From contig JAMCVR010000138.1 in assembly GCA_023475455.1 (NCBI GenBank), positions 1-5,957 of the forward strand: 5,957 bases of DNA, in the 5' to 3' direction. Below the pieces are notes generated by a model. That model had not been told where the DNA came from and made no database searches. It was given only the letters and a program-made list of their open reading frames with translations. A program made the position numbers and the translations under genes. Source of the stretch: Thermoplasmatota archaeon (GTDB taxonomy: Bacteria; Pseudomonadota; Gammaproteobacteria; Burkholderiales; Thiobacillaceae). Below are positions 1-5,957 of this stretch, one piece after another (position 1 is the stretch's first letter; each line of letters opens with the position of its first letter).

Positions 1-99
1 GGCGGCGTAGTAATAGCGCAGCCACTCGGGGTTGAGGCCCTGTTCCAGGTAGCTCGCGGCGGTGATGAAGGTGCCGCGCGACTTCGACATCTTCTGTCC
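1..99. repeat. Exact 99-bp direct copy of 282-380 (probable contig-end artefact)
   Basis: Bases 1-99 are identical to 282-380, in the same orientation and 281 bp apart. The match ends at 99/380; base 100 is T where base 381 is G. The copied segment encodes the MetG part around the KMSKS loop, which already occurs in its proper place at 282-380. The offset of 281 is not a multiple of three, so a real tandem duplication would shift the metG frame and cost this normally essential enzyme its C-terminal part. Assembly or chimera artefact is therefore preferred over biology. Confidence 0.9.
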
Positions 100-1355
100 T
101 GGAAGTCGCCGATGAGTTCGATGTTCGCGACGCCGTCGGCCAGCCTGCCGTCGAAACGCTTGGTGATGAAGCCGGCGGTGCGGCTGGCGATATTGATGAA
201 CTTGCCGACCAGGTCCGAGTTCACCCGCGCGACGAAGTCGTCGAGGTTGAGGTCGATGTCCTCCATCGTGCCGTTCAGTTTGGCGGCGTAGTAATAGCGC
301 AGCCACTCGGGGTTGAGGCCCTGTTCCAGGTAGCTCGCGGCGGTGATGAAGGTGCCGCGCGACTTCGACATCTTCTGTCCGTTCACCGTCAGGAAACCGT
401 GCGCGTAAATCGCCGTCGGCAGGCGGTGGCCGGAAAATTTGAGCATCGCCGGCCAGAACAGGGCGTGAAAGTAGAGGATGTCCTTGCCGATGAAGTGCAC
501 CAGCTCGGCTTTCGAGCCGGCGCCCCACCAGGCGTCGAAGTCGAGGCCGTTGTCGGCGGCGTACCTGGCGAAGCTCGCCATGTAGCCCACCGGGGCGTCC
601 AGCCACACATAGAAATATTTGCCCGGCGCGCCGGGAATCTCGAAGCCGAAGTAGGGTGCGTCGCGGCTGATGTCCCAGTTGTTGAGACCGGAGGCGAACC
701 ATTCCTGCATCTTGTTGGCGGCCTCATCCTGCAAGGCGCCCGACTTGGTCCATTCGCGCAGGAAGGCCTCGCACGCGCCGAGCCTGAAGAAGTAGTGCTC
801 GGAATCCTTGTGCACCGGGGTGGCGCCCGACACCGCCGACACCGGGTTCTTCAGTTCGGTCGGGCTGTAGGTCGCGCCGCACACTTCGCAGTTGTCGCCG
901 TACTGGTCCGCCGCGCCGCACTTGGGGCATTCGCCCTTGATGAAGCGGTCCGGCAGGAACAGGTTCTTCACCGGGTCGTACAGCTGGGCGATCGTCTTCA
1001 CCTCGATCAGCCCGGCTTCCTGCAGCCGCAGGTAGATCTTCGATGCGAGTTCGCGGTTCTCGTCGGAGTGCGTCGAGTAGTAATGGTCGAAGCCGATGTG
1101 GAAGCCGGCGAAGTCGCGCGTGTGCTCGTCCCATACCCGGCCGATCAGCGCTTCCGGCGTGATGCCTTCCTTTTCCGCGCGCAGCATGATCGCGGTGCCG
1201 TGGGTATCGTCGGCGCACACGTAGCGGCAGTCGTGGCCGCGCATCTTCTGGAAGCGCACCCAGGTGTCGGTCTGGATGTATTCGACCAGATGGCCGAGGT
1301 GGATGCTGCCGTTGGCGTAGGGCAGGGCGGAGGTGACGAGGATCTGGCGGGACAT
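100..1355 (-). CDS. metG: Methionine--tRNA ligase (MetRS), N-terminal 418 residues, 3' part missing
   Basis: This cytoplasmic class I aminoacyl-tRNA synthetase charges tRNA-Met (initiator and elongator) with methionine using ATP. The reading frame begins [16 protein letters not shown] with the HIGH-type motif HLGH at residues 19-22. A zinc-binding insertion follows with C143, C146, C156 and C159, then the typical WLDAPVGYM segment, and the KMSKS loop at residues 328-332. The helical anticodon-binding domain starts afterwards ([19 protein letters not shown]). Bases 101-99 read as a last Gln codon. Beyond that the sequence is the 99-bp duplicate, read out of register; it stays open to the window edge but no longer encodes MetG. 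Family members usually have about 550-690 residues, so the rest of the anticodon-binding domain and any C-terminal tRNA-binding domain are absent. The ATG at 1355 is chosen from family alignment; no clear Shine-Dalgarno sequence precedes it. It lies 69 bp downstream of the DUF924 gene on the same strand. Confidence 0.97.
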
Positions 1356-1396
1356 GAACGAGCCGAAAGGCGAGAAAAGCCGCCATTTTAACGCCT

Positions 1397-1425
1397 GCGG
1401 GCCGCTGCGTTCTTCAATGGCCCGC
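1397..1425 (-). other. 7-bp inverted repeat between DUF924 stop and metG
   Basis: GCGGGCC (1397-1403) and GGCCCGC (1419-1425) form a perfect 7-bp stem with a 15-nt loop. The stem reaches into the DUF924 stop codon. On the minus strand it is followed by GC-rich sequence and only a TTAAAAT stretch, not a T-tract, so it does not meet the pattern of an intrinsic terminator. It may be a transcript-end or processing hairpin between DUF924 and metG, or chance in GC-rich DNA. Confidence 0.35.
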
Positions 1426-2027
1426 TAAAAACGCGAGCCGGGCTGTTTCAGGAATTCGACTTCGTCCGGCGTGGAAGCGCGCCCCAGGATCGCGTTGCGA
1501 TGCGGAAAGCGGCCGAAGCGCGCGACCGCGTCGCGATGCCTGCGCGCGTAATCCAGAAAGCCGTCGAACAGCGCGCGTTCGGCGGCCGCTGCCGTGTGCG
1601 CAAGTCCTTCATAAAGCGACACGGAGCGCTCCTGCAGGTCGATCGACTCGGCATGCTCCAGCGGCAGATACAGAAACACCCGCTCGATCGGCGCCAGCTG
1701 CCGGTCCTCGCGCGCCGCCAGCGCGGCGAGGCTCAGGGCCAGCGCCTGCGCGTCGGTGGCAAAGGCCCGAGGCCGGTCGCGGTGGATGTGGTGCGGAAAC
1801 TGGTCGAGCACGATCACCAGCGCCAGCCGTCCGCGCGGCGTGTGTGTCCAGTGATCGAGCTGGCCTGCGGTGGCAGCCGTCAGCGTGGCGGCAAAGCGTT
1901 CGATGACTGCCTGGTCGTTTGCGGGCGACTTGCCGAACCACAACTTGCTTTGCCGTTCGGCGACCTTGGCCGCGCCGCCCGGTGCGCCGAACCAGAAGGC
2001 AAGCACGCTTTCGGGCTGGTCATCCAT
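1425..2027 (-). CDS. DUF924 family protein
   Basis: This 200-residue protein matches the DUF924 family (TPR-like helical fold, biochemical role unknown). Recognisable family landmarks in order are FWFG (11-14), LDQFPHHIHR (74-83), YLPLEHAES (120-128), GRFPHRNAILGR (172-183) and STPDEVEFL (185-193). The length is normal for the family. There is no signal peptide or membrane segment, so a soluble cytoplasmic protein is expected. The ATG at 2027 is chosen because FWFG falls at the usual distance from the N-terminus; no good Shine-Dalgarno sequence is seen. The gene begins 16 bp after the stop codon of the upstream CDGSH gene, so the two probably share a transcript, possibly continuing into metG. 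I do not assign a function; the context gives only co-transcription with an iron-sulfur protein. Confidence 0.93.
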   Translation of the reverse strand: MDDQPESVLAFWFGAPGGAAKVAERQSKLWFGKSPANDQAVIERFAATLTAATAGQLDHWTHTPRGRLALVIVLDQFPHHIHRDRPRAFATDAQALALSLAALAAREDRQLAPIERVFLYLPLEHAESIDLQERSVSLYEGLAHTAAAAERALFDGFLDYARRHRDAVARFGRFPHRNAILGRASTPDEVEFLKQPGSRF

Positions 2028-2043
2028 GGCAGGGATGACCGAC

Positions 2044-2295
2044 TCAGAAAATGTCGTCGGGCAGATCGTTGTGCGAGCCGTCGCAGAACGGCTTGTCCTG
2101 GGTGTGCTTGCAATTGCACAGCCACACCGTGGTCTTTTCCTTGATGACGAACGATACCGGTTCCAGCCCGGTGCCTTCGTGCGAACCGTCGCAGAACGGC
2201 TGCGTCATCGAGCGCCCGCACGAGCACCACCAGTATTCGCCGGGTTCGAGTTCGAGTTCGGCGGGATTGCGGTCATACGCAACGGGTTCGGACAT
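2044..2295 (-). CDS. Tandem CDGSH iron-sulfur domain protein
   Basis: This 83-residue acidic protein has two CDGSH (mitoNEET-type) zinc-finger-like motifs. Ligands of motif 1 are C24, C26, C35 and H39 (CSCGRSMTQPFCDGSH). Ligands of motif 2 are C60, C62, C71 and H75 (CNCKHTQDKPFCDGSH). Each fits the C-X-C-X8-C-X3-H pattern that binds a [2Fe-2S] cluster through three Cys and one His. Two motifs in one short chain, without a membrane anchor, correspond to the Miner2/type 3 class, which folds as a monomer with two clusters. Proteins of this family are linked to redox sensing or iron-sulfur transfer; the precise role of bacterial members is not settled. The start at 2295 is supported by an AGGAG sequence (minus strand, 2302-2306) six bases upstream. 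It is the first gene of a probable CDGSH-DUF924(-metG) transcript. Confidence 0.95.
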   Translation of the reverse strand: MSEPVAYDRNPAELELEPGEYWWCSCGRSMTQPFCDGSHEGTGLEPVSFVIKEKTTVWLCNCKHTQDKPFCDGSHNDLPDDIF

Positions 2296-2319
2296 GCTGG
2301 GCTCCTGCGCAAAAGCATC

Positions 2320-2325
2320 ATTCTA
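2320..2325 (-). promoter_or_regulatory. Candidate -10 element for the CDGSH-DUF924 transcript
   Basis: On the minus strand TAGAAT lies 25 bp before the CDGSH start codon and matches the sigma70 -10 consensus at five of six positions. At the right spacing (about 17 bp) upstream there is only a poor -35 (GATTTG). The position between tRNA-Pro and the CDGSH gene would suit a promoter, but the call rests on one hexamer. Confidence 0.3.
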
Positions 2326-2337
2326 GCTGCATTGACC

Positions 2338-2406
2338 CCACGCAAATCCGTAGGGTTTGTGTGGCAATTCGAAGCGGCAGCCATGCGCTGCCGAGTCGCC
2401 TTCGAA
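2338..2406. other. Two adjacent stem-loops in the tRNA-Pro/CDGSH spacer
   Basis: Two hairpins lie side by side. The first pairs 2338-2349 with 2353-2364 around a 3-nt loop. It is fully paired only if transcribed on the plus strand, where its two irregular positions become G-U pairs (2342-2360 and 2347-2355); on the minus strand they are C-A mismatches. The second is a perfect 7-bp stem, CGGCAGC (2375-2381) with GCTGCCG (2387-2393), flanked outside by two TTCGAA hexamers (2368-2373 and 2401-2406). Neither is followed by a T-tract in either direction. I can describe the structure but not name its function. Confidence 0.4.
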
Positions 2407-2414
2407 GGAAAAAA

Positions 2415-2492
<78 letters not shown>

Positions 2493-2503
2493 AGGCAGAT
2501 GGC

Positions 2504-2524
2504 GGGTTCGTGCGTCCCGAACCC
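2504..2524 (-). other. Hairpin upstream of tRNA-Pro that echoes its anticodon arm
   Basis: Between the ispB stop and the tRNA, a perfect 7-bp stem pairs 2504-2510 with 2518-2524 around a 7-nt loop. Twelve bases covering its loop and 3' arm (plus strand 2511-2522, TGCGTCCCGAAC) are identical to 2450-2461 of the tRNA, which is the anticodon loop and stem. The copy folds differently, because its flanks pair with each other. No T-tract follows on the minus strand, so it is not a standard terminator for ispB. It could be a partial tRNA remnant, a processing signal, or coincidence. Confidence 0.4.
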
Positions 2525-2563
2525 CATTTTGAAGAACTACCGGGAAACTTTAAAACTCCGCGG

Positions 2564-3532
2564 TCAAAAACTACGCTCAACCGCGAAAGCCGCCAATTGT
2601 AGCAAAGCTGATTTGGAATTTGAATCAGGCAAGCAAGAAATTGCTGCATTGGCGGTCTGGATTTCGCGTTGCGCGACGTCGCGGGTGTACTGCAGGGCGC
2701 GCGTATCCTTGATTGCCGCGAGCACGCTCTGGAATTCGGTAAGGCCGCCATGTTCAATGGCCTGGCGGATGCTGCCGGCCTGTTCCGGCGTACCGTGCTT
2801 CATCGCATACAGCAGGGGCAGGGTGGGCTTGCCTTCGGCGAGGTCGTCGCCGATGTTCTTGCCGGTCTTGAGGAAATCGCCGGAGTAGTCGAGCACGTCG
2901 TCGATCAGCTGGAAGGCGGTGCCGAGGTGCATGCCGTAGCGCGCCAGCGCGTCTTTTTCCTTGTCCGTGCCGCCGCCGATGACGGCGCCGAGCCGGCCCG
3001 CGGCCTCGAACAGCTTGGCGGTCTTGTAGCGGATCACGCGCAGGTAGTTTTCTTCGTCGATGTCGGGGTCGTGGCAGTTGAGCAGCTGCAGCACTTCGCC
3101 TTCGGCGATGGTGTTGGTGGCGTCGGACAGGATGCGCATGACTTCCATGTTGTCGACCGCGACCATCATCTGGAAGGCGCGCGAGTAGAGGAAGTCGCCG
3201 ACCAGCACGCTGGCGGCGTTGCCGAACAGGGCGTTGGCGGTTTCGCGGCCGCGCCGCAGTTCGGATTCGTCGACGACGTCGTCGTGCAGCAGGGTGGCGG
3301 TGTGGATGAATTCGACCACCGCGGCGAGTTCGTGGTGGGCGCGTCCCGAATAATTGAAGCAGCCGGCCGCCAGCAGCACCAGGGCCGGGCGCAGCCGCTT
3401 GCCGCCGCTGTTGATGATGTATTCGGAGACCTGACGGATCAGTACCACGTCGGAATACAGGCTTTGGCGGATGACATGATCGACGGCGCGCATGTCGTCG
3501 GCCAGGTAGGATTGCAGGCTCTCCAGGGACAC
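2564..3532 (-). CDS. ispB: Octaprenyl diphosphate synthase (trans long-chain polyprenyl synthase)
   Basis: IspB extends farnesyl diphosphate with isopentenyl diphosphate to make the C40 (or similar) side chain of ubiquinone and menaquinone, feeding the respiratory quinone pathway. The 322 residues match E. coli IspB (about 323) along the whole length. Landmarks are GGKRLRP (43-49), the first Asp-rich motif DDVVD (84-88), LVGDFLYSRAFQMM (110-123), AEGEVLQL (143-150), the second Asp-rich motif DDVLD (211-215), and GKNIGDDLAEGKPTLPLL (224-241). The residue five before the first Asp-rich motif is Ala79, not aromatic, which fits a long-chain product. The start is GTG at 3532, chosen because it restores the family N-terminus (xSLESLQSYL); the next in-frame ATG at 3493 would lose 13 residues. 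No Shine-Dalgarno sequence is visible. It is divergent from rplU, the common betaproteobacterial arrangement, and followed by tRNA-Pro. Confidence 0.97.
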   Translation of the reverse strand: MSLESLQSYLADDMRAVDHVIRQSLYSDVVLIRQVSEYIINSGGKRLRPALVLLAAGCFNYSGRAHHELAAVVEFIHTATLLHDDVVDESELRRGRETANALFGNAASVLVGDFLYSRAFQMMVAVDNMEVMRILSDATNTIAEGEVLQLLNCHDPDIDEENYLRVIRYKTAKLFEAAGRLGAVIGGGTDKEKDALARYGMHLGTAFQLIDDVLDYSGDFLKTGKNIGDDLAEGKPTLPLLYAMKHGTPEQAGSIRQAIEHGGLTEFQSVLAAIKDTRALQYTRDVAQREIQTANAAISCLPDSNSKSALLQLAAFAVERSF

Positions 3533-3536
3533 GATT

Positions 3537-3585
3537 CGGGCTTGTTATTGGATAAGCCCGCAATGGTAGCAGCCCCGCCGGGCTT
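3537..3585 (-). promoter_or_regulatory. ispB 5' leader with three alternating complementary heptamers
   Basis: Directly before the ispB GTG lie three copies of one complementary heptamer. In plus orientation they are CGGGCTT at 3537-3543, AAGCCCG at 3554-3560 and CGGGCTT at 3579-3585. In the ispB mRNA the middle copy can pair with either neighbour but not both. Pairing with the proximal copy would place a stem from 5 to 28 bases before the start codon and occlude ribosome entry; pairing with the distal copy would free it. On the plus strand the 3554-3585 stem runs into five T residues (3584-3588), so the same DNA could instead act as a terminator of plus-strand (antisense to ispB) transcripts. 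The sequence is observed; regulation is inferred. Confidence 0.4.
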
Positions 3586-3626
3586 TTTCACCGCCACGTG
3601 TGCCTTGAAATAGTCTGTCGAATGGT

Positions 3627-3655
3627 TTGACTTGTTTTGGCAACACCGATAGAAT
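3627..3655 (+). promoter_or_regulatory. Sigma70-type promoter of rplU-rpmA
   Basis: TTGACT (3627-3632) and TAGAAT (3650-3655) each match the sigma70 consensus at five of six positions and are separated by exactly 17 bp. Transcription would start near 3661-3663, giving a leader of about 33 nt before the rplU ATG. The location in the divergent ispB/rplU gap and the strength suit a ribosomal-protein operon. I found no equally convincing promoter for ispB on the other strand. Confidence 0.8.
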
Positions 3656-3694
3656 CTCGCGCTTTCCTGGGTTCGTATTGGTTGGAGACCCCCC

Positions 3695-4006
3695 ATGTAC
3701 GCAGTCATCAAAACCGGCGGCAAGCAATATCGCGTGAGCGCCGGTGACAAACTTAAAATTGAAAAGCTCGAAGCCGAGGTCGGCAGCGAGATCACCTTTG
3801 ATCAGGTGCTGATGGTGGGCGATGGCGCCGACATCAAGATGGGCGCGCCCATGCTGCGCGGCGCCACGGTGACGGCCACGGTGCTGAACCAGGCACGCGG
3901 CGACAAGATCAAGATTTTCAAGATGCGCCGCCGCAAGCACTATCGCAAGAGCCAGGGCCATCGCCAGTACTTCACCGAAGTGCAAATCGGCGGCATCACC
4001 GCATAA
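3695..4006 (+). CDS. rplU: 50S ribosomal protein L21
   Basis: L21 binds 23S rRNA in the large ribosomal subunit. The 103-residue protein has the family start [14 protein letters not shown] and the conserved basic C-terminal segment [21 protein letters not shown] (71-91), followed by the VQIGGI end. The length equals that of E. coli L21. The ATG at 3695 is preceded by GGAGA (3684-3688) with six bases between. It is the first gene of the operon driven by the promoter at 3627-3655, and its stop codon is fused to the Shine-Dalgarno sequence of rpmA (TAAGGAG). Confidence 0.98.
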   Translation: MYAVIKTGGKQYRVSAGDKLKIEKLEAEVGSEITFDQVLMVGDGADIKMGAPMLRGATVTATVLNQARGDKIKIFKMRRRKHYRKSQGHRQYFTEVQIGGITA

Positions 4007-4018
4007 GGAGCACATAAC

Positions 4019-4282
4019 ATGGCACACAAGAAAGCAGGCGGCAGTTCGCGTAACGGTCGCGATTCGGAGTCGAAACGTCTGGGCGTGAAGCGCTACGGCG
4101 GCGAGCTGGTTCTGGCGGGCAACATCATCGTGCGTCAGCGCGGCACCCAGTTCCACCCCGGCGACAACGTCGGCATCGGCAAGGACCACACCCTGTTCGC
4201 CAAGGCGGACGGCACGGTCAAGTTCGAGGTCAAGGGTGCTGCCCGCCGCCGGACGGTCCGAATCGAGCCGGTTGCGGCCTGA
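4019..4282 (+). CDS. rpmA: 50S ribosomal protein L27
   Basis: L27 sits at the peptidyl-transferase centre with its N-terminal tail near the tRNA ends. The 87-residue product begins [24 protein letters not shown], the classic unprocessed proteobacterial N-terminus (no Firmicutes-type cleaved leader). It carries the family signature [19 protein letters not shown] (34-52). The ATG at 4019 follows AAGGAG (4005-4010) by eight bases, overlapping the rplU stop, so the two genes are translated from one message in near-equal amounts. An intrinsic terminator lies 18 bp after the stop. Confidence 0.98.
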   Translation: MAHKKAGGSSRNGRDSESKRLGVKRYGGELVLAGNIIVRQRGTQFHPGDNVGIGKDHTLFAKADGTVKFEVKGAARRRTVRIEPVAA

Positions 4283-5690
<1,408 letters not shown>

Positions 5691-5694
<4 letters not shown>

Positions 5695-5828
5695 GTCGTG
5701 ATGCGGCGGTAGATGTCGGTGACTTTCACCGGCAATTGTCGCACGTCATCGAGGATGATGTAACGCGCCGCGCCGTACATGTGCGGCAGGTAGTCGCGCG
5801 CGTCGCGGTCGAGCGTGACGCAGAAGGG
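5691..5828 (-). CDS. CbbO/NorD-type VWA domain protein, C-terminal 45 residues
   Basis: The frame ending at the TGA at 5691-5693 reads [19 protein letters not shown]...YRRITT. This matches the end of the von Willebrand factor A domain in CbbO/NorD proteins, where PFCVT(L/I)D and DY(L/V)P.M(Y/F)G are typical. These proteins work with a MoxR-type AAA+ ATPase: CbbQ-CbbO reactivate RuBisCO, and NorQ-NorD mature nitric oxide reductase. The wording resembles CbbO-type tails somewhat more, but 45 residues cannot decide. The coding match ends at about 5829, where the 127-bp obg copy begins; in this frame an in-frame TGA appears at 5841-5843 inside the copy, so the real gene does not continue there. 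The full protein would be several hundred residues. It overlaps the following 91-residue gene by 4 bp. Confidence 0.75.
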
Positions 5829-5830
5829 GT

Positions 5831-5957
5831 GGCGAAGACCTCATCGTCCGCGTGCCGGTGGGCACCGTGTTCACCGATATCAACAGCGGCGAGGTGGTGG
5901 CCGATCTGGCCGCGGACGGGCAGACGGTGTGCCTGGCCAAGGGCGGCAGGGGCGGGC
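5831..5957. repeat. Exact 127-bp direct copy of 4595-4721 within obg (probable contig-end artefact)
   Basis: Bases 5831-5957 are identical to obg bases 4595-4721, in the same orientation and 1236 bp apart, and run to the window edge. The base before the match differs (T at 5830, C at 4594). The copy joins the middle of obg, antisense, onto the C-terminal coding part of the CbbO/NorD-like gene and introduces a stop in that frame. The length of 127 bp is a common maximum k-mer size in short-read assembly. It should not be annotated as a second obg fragment. Confidence 0.9.

Noticed and set aside
1..380. A genuine tandem duplication or short repeat array in metG.
   Set aside because: There are only two copies, one exactly at the window edge, the period breaks the frame, and the length equals a common assembly k-mer.
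399..1391. A 330-codon open frame on the plus strand.
   Set aside because: It is antisense to metG, whose HLGH, zinc-site cysteines and KMSKS are clear on the minus strand. The plus frame is low-complexity Val/Ala/Arg/Gly as expected from GC-rich antisense DNA.
1397..1425. An intrinsic terminator of the DUF924 transcript before metG.
   Set aside because: The stem is perfect but no T-tract follows on the minus strand, so I list it only as an inverted repeat.
2493..2560. A dedicated promoter for tRNA-Pro (TTTAAA and CAAAAT, 17 bp apart, minus strand).
   Set aside because: Both hexamers match the consensus at only four of six positions; co-transcription with ispB is equally possible.
2669..3613. 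A 314-codon open frame on the plus strand.
   Set aside because: It is antisense to ispB, and its composition (Val/Gly/Gln rich) is that of a shadow frame.
5746..5940. A 64-codon minus-strand open frame across the right junction.
   Set aside because: It fuses antisense obg sequence from the 127-bp copy with an off-frame part of the VWA gene, so it is a product of the chimeric end.

Overview
The window reads as a high-GC betaproteobacterial chromosome segment carrying mostly housekeeping genes. Two lines of evidence support this. The first is the divergent arrangement of ispB and rplU-rpmA-obg, with tRNA-Pro(CGG) behind ispB. The second is that the proteins resemble beta/gammaproteobacterial versions. 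The C-terminus of a CbbO/NorD-type von Willebrand protein at the right edge hints at an autotroph or denitrifier, for example a Thiobacillus-like member of Nitrosomonadales. That lineage guess is inference from one protein tail.

Layout. On the minus strand, read from about 3530 down to 1, come ispB (octaprenyl diphosphate synthase, GTG start), tRNA-Pro(CGG), a small tandem CDGSH iron-sulfur protein, a DUF924 protein and metG (methionyl-tRNA synthetase, N-terminal 418 residues only). On the plus strand a strong sigma70-type promoter at 3627-3655 drives rplU (L21) and rpmA (L27). An intrinsic terminator at 4300-4330 separates these from obg (ribosome-assembly GTPase). Converging on obg from the right is a minus-strand pair: the last 45 codons of a CbbO/NorD-like gene and a 91-residue uncharacterised protein. 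The start codon of the small gene overlaps the stop of the larger one, and its stop overlaps the stop of obg. No gap between genes exceeds 300 bases; the longest are about 160 bp (ispB/rplU) and 120 bp (tRNA/CDGSH gene).

Both window ends look chimeric. Bases 1-99 are an exact copy of 282-380 (inside metG), and bases 5831-5957 are an exact copy of 4595-4721 (inside obg). Each copy reaches exactly to the window edge and breaks a conserved reading frame. The lengths, 99 and 127, are common de Bruijn k-mer sizes, so assembly artefact is the best explanation. The sequence between about 100 and 5830 looks sound.

Functionally the core is a translation and ribosome-biogenesis neighbourhood (L21, L27, Obg, tRNA-Pro, MetRS) with the quinone side-chain synthase IspB. 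I see no mobile element, CRISPR array or defence system, and no convincing new multi-gene system. The items most worth a second look are the 91-residue protein coupled to the CbbO/NorD-like gene, a possible alternative-hairpin leader in front of ispB, and the structured spacer around tRNA-Pro.
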